Part shown: positions 8,026 through 17,121 of the stretch, in pieces
How the letters are laid out: each line of letters opens with the position of its first letter
How positions within the stretch are numbered: the first letter of the stretch is position 1
Origin: Geitlerinema sp. BBD 1991-9
Lineage (GTDB): Bacteria; Cyanobacteriota; Cyanobacteriia; Cyanobacteriales; Geitlerinemataceae
Direction of reading: 5' to 3'
Length of the DNA stretch: 64,000 nt
Assembly: GCA_001657325.1 (NCBI GenBank)
Contig: LWRO01000020.1
Coordinates: 1 to 64,000 of the forward strand
Notes under the pieces: generated by a model
The model's database searches: none
Seen by the model: the letters and a program-made list of their open reading frames with translations, nothing else
Told to the model about the DNA's origin: nothing
Program-made: the position numbers and the translations under genes

Positions 8026-10299
8026 TTAATCCAAGGTTGAGGAGATCGGCTTTTCTCGATCGAGGCTTTTCAAAAGCTCTAAAATTTCTCGCTCTTGGAA
8101 ATTCTGAGCTAGTCGATCGAGCTTCTTCGCAAACGGTACGTACTTTTCATCGATCGATTCTAATTGTTTCGCCTGTTTCCGAATCCCCTTCAGATGACCC
8201 CGCATCGATAAATGCAACAGCGCTTCTAATACTTCTGGCGGTGGTGCAATTAAATTTTCTTCTTCAATCGCTTTAGAAGTCTCGTCGAATTCCTGAGATT
8301 GCGAAATCTCAGATCGTGGCATTTCAGCATAAACCCAATCCAGTTGTAGGTGCAATTGCAGCAGATCGAGCAATTCCTCCATTTGCACCGGTTTGGGTAA
8401 AAAATCGTCTCCCCCCGCATCGAGACCGCAACATCGATCGGTTTCAAACACGCTGGCTGACGAGACGATAATTGGTGTTTGTTTAAAGTCTGGCATACCA
8501 CGCAAGTGCTTCATCATCTGGCAACCGTCGAGTTCAGGCATGACCAAATCTGTAACGATCAGATCGGGTTTTTCTGCAATGGCTCGATCGATCCCCGCTT
8601 GTCCGTCTTCAGCTTCAACAATCTCGAATCCTAACGGTTTTAACAGATCGGCGACGACCAATCGATTTTCCCATCGATCGTCCACCAGTAAAATTTTTCG
8701 TCGCGAACCTTGATAGTTTGCAATCTTGTCATATCGCGTCGCGATCGCCGTCGTCCAATCTCGAGAAATGGGAAGTACGAGATCGAACCAAAACAGACTG
8801 CCCTGTCCCAAAACACTTTTGACGTGAATCTGACTTCCCATCTGAGCGATAATCTTTTGGACGATCGATAAACCCAACCCCGTTCCTTCTACAGTTCGAG
8901 ATGCTTCTTCAACCTGCTCGAAGGGTTGAAAGATTTTCTCTAAGTGTTCGGCACTCATCCCAATGCCAGTATCTTCAATTTCAAAGCGAACTTTGACGGC
9001 ATCTGGCTCGGTATCTCGTCCTCGAACGCGATCGATAACCCCAACGCGAAATGTTATGCTACCGCGCTTGGTATATTTAACCGCATTGCCTAACAAGTTG
9101 ATTAAGACTTGCCGAAGCCGTTTTTCGTCAGCACAAATGGCTTCGGGAATTTGAGTTGTAAGCTGGTAATTAAAGGCAAGCCGTTTTTGTTGCGCTTTGA
9201 TTTGACAAATTTCGGATACACCTGTTAAAAATGCAGGAAAATGAAACTCTGTGGGCAATAAGCTCATTTTTCCTGCTTCGATTTTTGCTAAATCTAAAAT
9301 ATCGTTAATCATCGTCAGTAAGTGCGTGCTGCACTGACGAACGATATTGATACCTTTTTCTTGCTCTGGGTTGAGATTTCCGCTACGTTTGAGGATTTGA
9401 GCATAACCGAGAATGCCGTTTAGAGGAGTTCGTAATTCGTGACTCATACTCGCCAAAAAGTCACTTTTGGATCGGTTCGCAACGTCGGCTTCTTCTTTGG
9501 CAACCTCGAGTTCTGAAACTTTTTGTTCTAGGTTTTGATAGGACTTCGACAAGGTGGCAGCCATTTGGTTGAACGTTCGGGCAAGAATTTCAATTTCATC
9601 ATGAGTGCGAATATCCAGATGTTGATTCAAATTTCCTTCAGCGATCGAGTTCGTTCCATTCTGTAGTTTTTTAATCGATCTCACTACGGGTAAGAGAATT
9701 CCAAAAAACTGTGCTGCAAATGCTAGCAATATTGCACCGATAATGCAATATTGAATTTGGGTCATCCTATTCCGAAACACCTCCAATTCGTCACGGATTT
9801 GTCGATCTGCTGCTTCGACATGGTCTAGCAACAAATCTACATAAGCTTGAATATCTTGACTAAATGAGTTGATTGCTCTGAGATCCTGTTGAACTCGTGC
9901 AAAAGAAGGAGGCTCATCAGACTTAGCAACATCTTCTAGACTATTGGCGAGTCGATATAAGTTTTTATGGCGGCGACGTAATAAGTCAAGTGCGTCCGAT
10001 TGGACATCCAGATCTTCGAGTATCTCTAGATGATTTAAAAATTTAGCTCTAGCTTCCTCATATCTAATCCAGTCTTCTCGATACCGATCCAGCAACACTA
10101 GATCCCTGAGAGCCAAAACCTCTGTATTCAGAGCATCTTTCATCACGAACGTTGTTTCCAAAATTCGATCGGCTTTTTCGTGACTTTTGTCTTGGACTCG
10201 TTCTTTCCAATCGATAAAAAACGGACTTCCCCCGAACAAAGCAACAATTAAGCTACCCAATAGCACAGACGATCCTAAAAATTTTGTGGTAATTTTCAT
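8026..10299 (-). CDS. Membrane hybrid sensor histidine kinase with receiver domain
   Basis: 757 residues. Domains in order: membrane helix about 8-28; a roughly 150-residue helical sensor region; second membrane helix about 182-205; HAMP about 206-258 (IRTHDEIEILARTFNQM); coiled linker; HisKA with phospho-histidine in SHELRTPLNG near 287; HATPase with INLLGNAVKYT, DTGIGM and GTGLGLSI; receiver domain about 535-650 with the phosphate-accepting Asp in IVTDLVMPELDG and lysine in FLPKPVQ; then a helical tail. It would autophosphorylate and pass phosphate to its own receiver, with output to an unlinked partner. It follows a PhnD-like binding lipoprotein (10394-11401) by 94 bases on the same strand, which suggests that the lipoprotein presents the ligand. 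Confidence 0.93.
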   Translation of the reverse strand: MKITTKFLGSSVLLGSLIVALFGGSPFFIDWKERVQDKSHEKADRILETTFVMKDALNTEVLALRDLVLLDRYREDWIRYEEARAKFLNHLEILEDLDVQSDALDLLRRRHKNLYRLANSLEDVAKSDEPPSFARVQQDLRAINSFSQDIQAYVDLLLDHVEAADRQIRDELEVFRNRMTQIQYCIIGAILLAFAAQFFGILLPVVRSIKKLQNGTNSIAEGNLNQHLDIRTHDEIEILARTFNQMAATLSKSYQNLEQKVSELEVAKEEADVANRSKSDFLASMSHELRTPLNGILGYAQILKRSGNLNPEQEKGINIVRQCSTHLLTMINDILDLAKIEAGKMSLLPTEFHFPAFLTGVSEICQIKAQQKRLAFNYQLTTQIPEAICADEKRLRQVLINLLGNAVKYTKRGSITFRVGVIDRVRGRDTEPDAVKVRFEIEDTGIGMSAEHLEKIFQPFEQVEEASRTVEGTGLGLSIVQKIIAQMGSQIHVKSVLGQGSLFWFDLVLPISRDWTTAIATRYDKIANYQGSRRKILLVDDRWENRLVVADLLKPLGFEIVEAEDGQAGIDRAIAEKPDLIVTDLVMPELDGCQMMKHLRGMPDFKQTPIIVSSASVFETDRCCGLDAGGDDFLPKPVQMEELLDLLQLHLQLDWVYAEMPRSEISQSQEFDETSKAIEEENLIAPPPEVLEALLHLSMRGHLKGIRKQAKQLESIDEKYVPFAKKLDRLAQNFQEREILELLKSLDREKPISSTLD

Positions 10300-10393
10300 G
10301 GTTAAATCGATAAAAGTTTTTAGTTTCAGAATTTCCTCCCTTGATAGAACTGGCGAGGTACTGTTTGGCGATACTTAAGCAAGTATCACTTGT

Positions 10394-11401
10394 CTAAAAG
10401 TTCAACCTGGCTTGGATTTGTCGAATGGATTCGTAATCTGCATCTAATGCAATCGTATAACCAGCGGAATCCGCACCACTCACATCGACCAATCCTTCAG
10501 GAGCATCAATTAGAATGTTCCTTAAGTTCACCCTGAATGGCTCTGGCAACTTGCTAGAAATGACAATGGGGCCGTTAGGAATAGGATCGGACTCCCAAAT
10601 TATTTTGTATTCTCCCGAGGCGAAAACGCCTGATTCACTTTCGCGGGTATAGGCTTGAATTTCTGTGGCGATGACTTCTACTTCACCGTTGGCTAACAAC
10701 TCGGCCGAGTTGTTATGGCTGCCAGAATATTCAACGCGGGCAAAATCTCGCTCTGGCTCGATTCCCAATTCTTGAAATTTTACTGAAGGTACTAGAAATC
10801 CAGACGTAGAAGATGGGCTGACAAAGCTAAATTGACGGCCTTTAATATCTTCGATCTTATCGATGCCGCTATCGGCAGCGGTTACGAGAACACTGGTATA
10901 CCAGGGACGACCAGTTATTTTTTCGATCGGCACGACCAAGGGTTCTAATGCGGAATTGCGCTTGCGGGCCTTCAGGTAAGAGAACGCACCCATGTAAGCC
11001 ATATCCACTTGTTCTTCTACGAGCAGATCGATGGTGTCTTCGTAATTGCCTGTGAGTTCGATCGTGACAGGAACTCCTAGCTTTTCCTGTAGATAGTTTG
11101 CCAGTTTCTGGATCTTAGCTTCCTGCTCTGCAGAATTCTGCCAAGGAATCGCAGCAATTTTGAGGGAAGATATAGTCTCTGATTCGCCATTTATTTCTTC
11201 TACACCCGTGGTATCGATCGAGTTTTTTTCTGCCCGATCTGAAGAAGTTCTAGGGGTACAAGAAGTACTGACCAGGCTGATGGCTAGAGCCATGCTTAGC
11301 CCAGCTGTGATTGGGTTTAAAAATAGACGTTTTGGGCGCGAACACGGGAAGAATTGCACGGCACTAGATGCAATATCTTTGGGGAGTTTAAAAATGTTCA
11401 T
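10394..11401 (-). CDS. PhnD/SsuA-type substrate-binding lipoprotein
   Basis: Start taken at 11401 (MNIFKLPKDI), which places a lipoprotein signal at about residues 25-50 ending in the lipobox LVSTSC; the longer frame upstream adds only AT-rich, unlikely residues. The mature protein is a periplasmic binding fold of the phosphate/phosphite/phosphonate-binding family: IAAIPWQNSAEQEAKIQKLA, VDMAYMGAFSYL, GRQFSFVSPSSTSGFLVP and the AEVEVIATE-like region. Anchored on the outer face of the inner membrane. No ABC permease or ATPase follows; instead a hybrid histidine kinase does, so it more likely serves as a ligand receptor for signalling (as TorT does for TorS) than for uptake. The ligand is not determined. 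Confidence 0.85.
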   Translation of the reverse strand: MNIFKLPKDIASSAVQFFPCSRPKRLFLNPITAGLSMALAISLVSTSCTPRTSSDRAEKNSIDTTGVEEINGESETISSLKIAAIPWQNSAEQEAKIQKLANYLQEKLGVPVTIELTGNYEDTIDLLVEEQVDMAYMGAFSYLKARKRNSALEPLVVPIEKITGRPWYTSVLVTAADSGIDKIEDIKGRQFSFVSPSSTSGFLVPSVKFQELGIEPERDFARVEYSGSHNNSAELLANGEVEVIATEIQAYTRESESGVFASGEYKIIWESDPIPNGPIVISSKLPEPFRVNLRNILIDAPEGLVDVSGADSAGYTIALDADYESIRQIQARLNF

Positions 11402-11907
11402 ATTCGTTTTGATTCTAGTTTTGCATATCAACCCTGATAAATATAAAAAAATCTTGATGAAAAAAGCAAGGTCATTCAATTCTCTATAACCATATTTTAC
11501 CATTATCTGTTTTGTTTTTGTCGAGTTTTGTTGTCGTTTAAGAATTGATTTGAAACACAATTTAATATTACAAAAATGTTAAGTATTTACGTATATTATA
11601 AACGACTGCAATTGAAGTTGCATCAGTATTTTTACTTGTTCAATATAATTTGAGTTTGATTTTTTATGAATTGCGTATAAATTCTCGCAGCACCAAAAAA
11701 CTTTAATTAAATTTACGTACTTAGCTTTACTTAGGATATTCGCAAACTTAATTATTTAAATAGTAGAAAATTTGGTTAAATCAAAAAAAAGTATTATTTT
11801 TATATAACAAAATCGTGATGATTGATTTCGATCGAGCTTCTTGTATGAGACGCTTGACCGTTGCTGAATTCCGAAGATTCGAGATCGAGTCACTTAAGAT
11901 CGAAGCA
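11402..11907. other. AT-rich intergenic region
   Basis: About 500 strongly AT-rich bases between the binding-protein start and the permease stop, with the promoter of the binding-protein/kinase pair expected near 11402-11600. No gene, hairpin terminator or repeat of note was seen. Confidence 0.6.
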
Positions 11908-13095
11908 CTAAGATCGAAGTGCTTTTACAGGATCGAGGCGGCTCGCACGTAAAGCAGGGAGAAACCCAGCTCCCACACCCACGGTAAACGCCGAACTGAG
12001 CGCAAATATCGCACTCGATTTATCAAATGTGTAAGGAAGGTCGAAGCTTTGGCTGACTGCAACTGTAATGAAATGAACGGTTGCAATGGCTGCAACCCCA
12101 CCCATGACGCTGAGTAACGTGGCTTCTAAAATAAACTGCATCATGACATCGTGCGGTTTAGCACCCACCGCCAAACGCAAGCCAATTTCTGGCGTTCGTT
12201 CGATGACTGACGCGATCGAAATATTGGCAATTCCAACTCCGCCCACGAGTAAAGCAATTCCACCTACCGCCAATAACGATCGAGCAACGGTTTTTAAAGT
12301 TTTACGTTGTTCGAGAATATCGCTGACGTTGTTCGCCGACCAAAAGGCACTATCGGGATAGCGCTGTTCTAATAAGGCTAACGATTGTGCTTCGAGAGGG
12401 TCGAGATCTTCGAGACGCTCGGCTCGAATCAAAATTCCTCCGATAGTGCGCCGTCCCGAAAGACTGAACCAAACCGTCAGCGGAAGAAAGAGCGTTCCTT
12501 GGGGTTCTTCGTCACTGTAAGGTTCGATTTTGCTTTCAATGACACCGCGAACGATGTAAGGACGGCCTCTAAAATAAATCCGTTCGCCGATGGGATTTCG
12601 ATCGAAAAAGAACTGTTTGGCGAGAACGTCATCGAGAATGACAACCGGCCGATAATTTTCAAAATCGGCGCGGTTGAAAAACTGTCCTTTTAAGATCTGA
12701 CGACCCGAGGTCTGGACGAACGCCTCAGAAACGGCGTAACTGTCTGGATTTGCACTTCGATCGAGAAATGTAACGTCGCCTTGGTAATACACCCATCGCA
12801 TCGTACTCAACGCCGTCGCACCCACCAATCGATCCTGCAAATAGTCCAAATCTTCCATCTGGAAGCGTCGAAAGGGTTTGTTCCGTTCCCACGACGGGCC
12901 GACAACCACCTGCGGGGCGTCTCGTTCGTTGAGTTGGTGTTCGATGAGGGTTTCGCTGATATTCCCGACTTGCAACGTCGCACTGACCGCTGTAACCCCC
13001 ATAAATACGCCGAGTGCCGTCAATCCCGATCGTAAAGGATTCCCTTTGAGAGATAGATACGTCAGTCTGAATAAATCGATCGTAGAAAGTGCCAT
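11908..13095 (-). CDS. MacB/FtsX-type ABC transporter permease
   Basis: 395 residues with the standard plan: an N-terminal membrane helix (about 18-42, SGLTALGVFMGVTAVSATL), a periplasmic MacB core domain (about 50-270), and three C-terminal helices (about 275-385) with the conserved segment IERTPEIGLRLAVGAKPHDVM. Such permeases move lipoproteins, peptides or lipids, or transmit force to the envelope, together with an ATPase. The ATPase is not adjacent, so it must be encoded elsewhere. The gene starts 31 bases after the TrpE/PabB gene on the same strand, so the two may be co-transcribed without a functional link. Substrate unknown. Confidence 0.88.
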   Translation of the reverse strand: MALSTIDLFRLTYLSLKGNPLRSGLTALGVFMGVTAVSATLQVGNISETLIEHQLNERDAPQVVVGPSWERNKPFRRFQMEDLDYLQDRLVGATALSTMRWVYYQGDVTFLDRSANPDSYAVSEAFVQTSGRQILKGQFFNRADFENYRPVVILDDVLAKQFFFDRNPIGERIYFRGRPYIVRGVIESKIEPYSDEEPQGTLFLPLTVWFSLSGRRTIGGILIRAERLEDLDPLEAQSLALLEQRYPDSAFWSANNVSDILEQRKTLKTVARSLLAVGGIALLVGGVGIANISIASVIERTPEIGLRLAVGAKPHDVMMQFILEATLLSVMGGVAAIATVHFITVAVSQSFDLPYTFDKSSAIFALSSAFTVGVGAGFLPALRASRLDPVKALRS

Positions 13096-13126
13096 ATCCG
13101 ACCCATCCCGTTCAGTTCGATATTGT

Positions 13127-14518
13127 TCAAACGATCGACCTTAAAGCCGTTAACTGAGCTTGGGCTTTAGAGAGCGACTCAAACCATTCTCGTTCGGGAT
13201 CGCTGTCTGCGACAATACCTGCACCGACTTGTCCCCAAACTCGCCCTTGCGAAACGAGTAACGTCCGAATGAGAATGTTGAGATCGAGGAAACCGCGTCG
13301 ATCGAGGTAGCCACAAGACCCGTAAAACAAACTGCGTCGCACGGGTTCGAGTTCTTCGATAATTTCCATACAGCGGACTTTCGGACATCCGGTAATCGTC
13401 CCCCCCGGAAACAGCGCGCGAACGACATCGATCGCATCTCGATCGATCGCCACCTCACCTACCACGTTACTCACCAAGTGCATGACGTGGCTGTACCGTT
13501 CGATAACCAGTAACTCGTCAACCTTAACCGAACCCCACTGACAAACGCGCCCTAAGTCGTTGCGTTCTAAATCCACTAACATGACGTGTTCGGCGTTTTC
13601 CTTGCGGTTGTCGAGGAGTTCGGCTTCAAGGGTTCGATCGCGTTCTGGCGTTTCTCCTCGGGGGCGCGTTCCTGCAATCGGGCGAGTTTGGGCGATACCG
13701 TCGCGCAGTTTAACCAACCGTTCGGGGGAACAACTCACCACCGCCCCCCAAGGGGTGTTCCAATAACTCGCAAATGGGGAAGGATTGATGTGATGGAGGG
13801 CTTGGTAAATTTGCCACGGATGCTGGTGGGTTTGAGTCTCGAACCGCAGCGAGAGGTTGGCTTGAAAAATATCGCCCGCGCGAATGTAGTTTTGGGCGCG
13901 ACGAACCATCGTTTCGTAATCCTCTTTGGACGAAAGATAGGTGATTTTTTCGTCCCGTTCGCGGGTTTGTCTTTCAGAAAATTCGTGAATTTCAGACGTT
14001 GGGCGGTTTTCCCAAGCGTTCTGCATCTCGTCTAATTGTTGGGGAGAAGATGCCGCAAACCACAACCGATCCTCAACGCGATCGAGGACGGCGAAACGCT
14101 CCGGTTCGTACCAATAGGCTGGGGGAAACGGCAGCGAATCGGATTTCGTATGGGGTAAGCGTTCGATTTCCCACGCAACATCGTATCCCAACCATCCCAA
14201 CCATCCCCCCGTAAAGGGAAGTCGATCGATCGGCGGATTGCTTTGCGATCGATCGAGATTCGACGATTCGGCGAGCAAACCTTTTAAAAACGGTAAAATC
14301 GTCCCGATCGAAGGCGTGTAAAGTTGCCGTTTTCCCCTAACTTCCCGAGGTCGCCCCGCACAAATCGAGAACCGCACTAAATTGGGATTGTCGCACCGAT
14401 GTGGACTTTCGAGCAGGGTTGAAATGTCGTCGTCGAGGAACAAGACGCGAAACACGTCCGAGGCGGTGTGAGATTTCAGGGGGATCGATCGCCAAAACCA
14501 AGAATTGCTGAGGTTCAT
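13127..14518 (-). CDS. Anthranilate synthase / aminodeoxychorismate synthase component I family
   Basis: 463 residues. Chorismate-binding motifs are clear: PIAGTRPRGETPERD, LVDLERNDLGRV, MHLVSNVVGE, PGGTITGCPKVRCMEII and GVAGIVADS-like GQVGAGIVADSDPEREW at the end. The PGGTITG wording is more like PabB than TrpE (PAGTLSG), and length fits PabB; but the residue that is a catalytic lysine in PIKGT of PabB is alanine here, as in TrpE. It therefore cannot be assigned safely to folate or tryptophan synthesis. It would use ammonia from a separate glutamine amidotransferase. Divergent from ruvA with 33 bases between starts. Confidence 0.88.
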   Translation of the reverse strand: MNLSNSWFWRSIPLKSHTASDVFRVLFLDDDISTLLESPHRCDNPNLVRFSICAGRPREVRGKRQLYTPSIGTILPFLKGLLAESSNLDRSQSNPPIDRLPFTGGWLGWLGYDVAWEIERLPHTKSDSLPFPPAYWYEPERFAVLDRVEDRLWFAASSPQQLDEMQNAWENRPTSEIHEFSERQTRERDEKITYLSSKEDYETMVRRAQNYIRAGDIFQANLSLRFETQTHQHPWQIYQALHHINPSPFASYWNTPWGAVVSCSPERLVKLRDGIAQTRPIAGTRPRGETPERDRTLEAELLDNRKENAEHVMLVDLERNDLGRVCQWGSVKVDELLVIERYSHVMHLVSNVVGEVAIDRDAIDVVRALFPGGTITGCPKVRCMEIIEELEPVRRSLFYGSCGYLDRRGFLDLNILIRTLLVSQGRVWGQVGAGIVADSDPEREWFESLSKAQAQLTALRSIV

Positions 14519-14551
14519 TCAAACGCTACAATTGGCAATTTATGAGGTGGA

Positions 14552-15187
14552 ATGCTTAGTTATCTTAAAGGTTCGATCGCGAACGTCGCTCGATCGACGC
14601 CCAATCGAACCCTACTGACGGTTGAAGTCCACGGTATCGGCTACGAGTTGCAAATTACACCCCGGTTCGCCAAACACCTCCCACCCCTCGGAGAATCGCT
14701 TCAGGTGTTTTGCGACTTGCAACAGCGGGACGATCGACCGGTTTTATATGGGTTTAGCAGTGCGGCGGAGCGAGATTTGTTTCGCCAACTCATTCGCGCC
14801 AGTGGCGTCGGTTCTCAACTGGCGCTCGCCCTCCTCGATACCCTGGAACTGTCCGATCTCGTGCAGGCGATCGTGGCTGGAAACCACCGCATCCTCTCGC
14901 AAACACCAGGGGTGGGCAAGAAAACCGCCGAACGGATTTCGCTCGAACTGCGCAGTAAACTGTCGGAATGGCGCGAGCAAGTGCAGCTTGCAACGGTTCC
15001 TGAAGCGGGTTTAACGGCAGAGGTTCAGGAAGATGTGGAAATGACGCTGCTGGCGCTGGGATATCGTCCCGACGAGGTGATGCAAGCCATCAACGCACTG
15101 GCGGGCGATACGGGATTTACAGAACGCGACGACGCAGAAGCTTGGATTAAAGGCTGTGTCGCATGGCTGTCTCGGGAATTGCCCTAG
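14552..15187 (+). CDS. ruvA: Holliday junction branch migration protein RuvA
   Basis: 211 residues, near the usual 190-210. The N-terminal OB fold (MLSYLKGSIANV, VEVHGIGYELQI), the helix-hairpin-helix pairs (LFRQLIRASGVGSQLALALL and LSQTPGVGKKTAERISLEL) and the C-terminal UBA-like RuvB-contacting domain (VEMTLLALGYRPDEVMQAI) are all present. RuvA tetramers hold four-way junctions for the RuvB motor. The start ATG follows AGGTGG at good spacing. RuvB is not in the window, as usual in cyanobacteria. Its last 41 bases overlap the 3' end of the convergent amidotransferase gene. Confidence 0.97.
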   Translation: MLSYLKGSIANVARSTPNRTLLTVEVHGIGYELQITPRFAKHLPPLGESLQVFCDLQQRDDRPVLYGFSSAAERDLFRQLIRASGVGSQLALALLDTLELSDLVQAIVAGNHRILSQTPGVGKKTAERISLELRSKLSEWREQVQLATVPEAGLTAEVQEDVEMTLLALGYRPDEVMQAINALAGDTGFTERDDAEAWIKGCVAWLSRELP

Positions 15188-15875
15188 CCTGCAGCCAGAT
15201 GGGGAGAAAGACCTCTAGCCACTGTTTCACGTTCGAGGCGTGTCGTCGGTGTCCCCGTCGGTGGAGATATCCCGGTTGCGCGCCGGGTTGCGTCAGTTGC
15301 GCCGAGCCTTGTGACAGCCACCAGGCCAAAATTTTCTTCGTCATTTCGGGGTGAAACTGGAGTCCGTAGGCGTTTTTGTAGCGAAAGGCTTGGTTGGGAA
15401 AGGTGTCTCCCGTCGCGAGACGAACGGCACTGTAGGGAAGCTCGAAGCCCTCGCGATGCCATTGGTACACGCAAGACAGATCGCCGAGCGTCGATCGACC
15501 TTCGGACGTGGTACGCACGGGATAGTAACCCAATTCCGTTAAACCGTCGGGATGGGGCGAAACGTTTGCTCCGAGAACGCGCGCCAACAGTTGCGCTCCC
15601 AGACAAATGCCGAGAAACGGTTTTTCCGAGTCTAAGGCGATGGGAATCCAATCGAGTTCTCGGCGGATGTGGGGTAATTTATCGTCGTCGTTGGCACTCA
15701 TGGGACCGCCAAAAATCACCGTTGCGCTGTGTCGATCGAGGGTTTCGGGCAATTCGTCACCTATTGCCGGAATGCGGATGTCGAGCGGATATCCCATTTC
15801 TTGTAAACACGCACCGATTTGACCGGGATTAGAAGTCGACTGGTGGACGATGATGAGAACGGGCAAAAACGACAT
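15147..15875 (-). CDS. Class I glutamine amidotransferase (GMP-synthase-like)
   Basis: 242 residues with a Triad 1 glutamine amidotransferase fold: the nucleophile cysteine in GICLGAQLLA (about residue 92), VIFGGPMSAND, and the His-Glu pair in LQFHPEM (about 175). These free-standing proteins hydrolyse glutamine or related gamma-glutamyl compounds; the acceptor is unknown. The C-terminal extension of about 60 residues after the fold is basic and of unclear role. Convergent with ruvA and overlapping it by 41 bases, so the 3' end is shared coding DNA on both strands. Confidence 0.88.
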   Translation of the reverse strand: MSFLPVLIIVHQSTSNPGQIGACLQEMGYPLDIRIPAIGDELPETLDRHSATVIFGGPMSANDDDKLPHIRRELDWIPIALDSEKPFLGICLGAQLLARVLGANVSPHPDGLTELGYYPVRTTSEGRSTLGDLSCVYQWHREGFELPYSAVRLATGDTFPNQAFRYKNAYGLQFHPEMTKKILAWWLSQGSAQLTQPGAQPGYLHRRGHRRHASNVKQWLEVFLPIWLQARAIPETAMRHSL

Positions 15876-15894
15876 GGCAATTTACGATTGATTG

Positions 15895-16020
15895 ACGTTT
15901 TACAATTAGGGAATTTACGGTTGACAATTTGTGATTTACGATTGAAGTATTAGAGAATTTACGGTTTCCGATTTACGATTGAGGCATTGGAGAATTTATG
16001 GTTTGTGATTTACGACCGAG
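15895..16020. repeat. AT-rich degenerate tandem repeat (TTTACGATTG)
   Basis: Several imperfect copies of a unit like TTTACGATTGA...GAGAATTTACGG alternate in the promoter-side spacer of the amidotransferase. Similar TCGTAAA-based repeats lie at 22700-22740, 40120-40160 and 47323-47392. They resemble the short tandemly repeated repetitive sequences known from filamentous cyanobacteria. No function can be read from them. Confidence 0.65.
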
Positions 16021-16136
16021 AAAATTTCGATTAGAGTTTAGGGAGCGATCGAATCAATTTAGAACCTGCTCATAATGTAGCACAATGCTTTCGATCGAAC
16101 TGTTTGAATTGATAGAAAATCGAGTTTGTTAAATCT

Positions 16137-17012
16137 ATGAAAACACTGTTGGTGACAGGAGCAAGTGGCTTTCTCGGATGGAATCTCTGTCAAATCGCTC
16201 GATCGAATTGGCGAGTTTGGGGAACTCATCACATCCATACACTTGACATTGAAGGTGTGAATATGCTAAGCGTCGATCTAGCAAACGAAGAGGCAGTGAA
16301 GGAAGCCTTCGATATCGTGCGTCCCGATGCTGTCATCCATACCGCAGCCGTTTCGAGTCCCAACTTTTGCCAAACCCATCCCGAACTGTCTTACACCGTT
16401 AACGTCACCGCTTCAGTGGGTTTAGCACAACATTGTCGAGATCGATCGATTCCCTTCGTCTTTACCTCTAGCGAACAAGTATTCGACGGAAAGCACTCTC
16501 CCTATACCGAAGACGATCCCGTTTCTCCATTAAATCTATACGGCGAACACAAAGCCCTTGCCGAACGAGAAATCTTACAGCAATATCCCAACGCAACAAT
16601 TGCGCGGATGCCGTTAATGTTTGGTTGCGTTCCGCCTACAGCCAGCAGTTTTATTCAACCCTTCCTGAAAGCCATGCGCGAAGGACGAGAATTGAAATTG
16701 TTCGTCGATGAATTTCGCACTCCTGTCAGTGGAGGGACGGCAGCTCGCGGATTGCTTTTAGCCCTTGAAAAAACAACGGGAATTTTACACTTAGGAGGAC
16801 GAGAACGCATTTCGCGCTATGAATTTGGGCGATTAATGAAGGATGTATTCAACCTGTCTCAAGCCAATCTCCAATCCTGTCGTCAAGCCGATGTTCCCAT
16901 GTCAGCACCCCGTCCGGCGGATGTCGCGTTAGATAGCTCTAAAGCCTTTGCAATGGGTTACAGTCCCCCTTCCTTACGAAAGGCGTTAGAACAAATCCGA
17001 GCTAAAGTGTAG
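16137..17012 (+). CDS. NAD(P)-dependent SDR reductase/epimerase, RfbD-like
   Basis: 291 residues with a Rossmann glycine motif TGASGFLGWN at the N-terminus, DAVIHTAA, and the catalytic Tyr/Lys as YGEHK (about 144-148) preceded by FTSSEQVFDG. This is the extended SDR group that includes dTDP-4-dehydrorhamnose reductase; the substrate is most likely a nucleotide-linked 4-keto sugar. No other rhamnose genes lie nearby, so the pathway is inferred. AT-rich spacer upstream with TTTACGATTG repeats. Confidence 0.85.
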   Translation: MKTLLVTGASGFLGWNLCQIARSNWRVWGTHHIHTLDIEGVNMLSVDLANEEAVKEAFDIVRPDAVIHTAAVSSPNFCQTHPELSYTVNVTASVGLAQHCRDRSIPFVFTSSEQVFDGKHSPYTEDDPVSPLNLYGEHKALAEREILQQYPNATIARMPLMFGCVPPTASSFIQPFLKAMREGRELKLFVDEFRTPVSGGTAARGLLLALEKTTGILHLGGRERISRYEFGRLMKDVFNLSQANLQSCRQADVPMSAPRPADVALDSSKAFAMGYSPPSLRKALEQIRAKV

Positions 17013-17121
17013 AAGAGTCTTGTATTCGGGTGCTTTAGCTTTTGGAATTTTTCAGCGGTAACGATCGAACGCCGTTCCGCATCGCGAACGACAGCATTCG
17101 TGCAACCTGCCCATACCTTCA

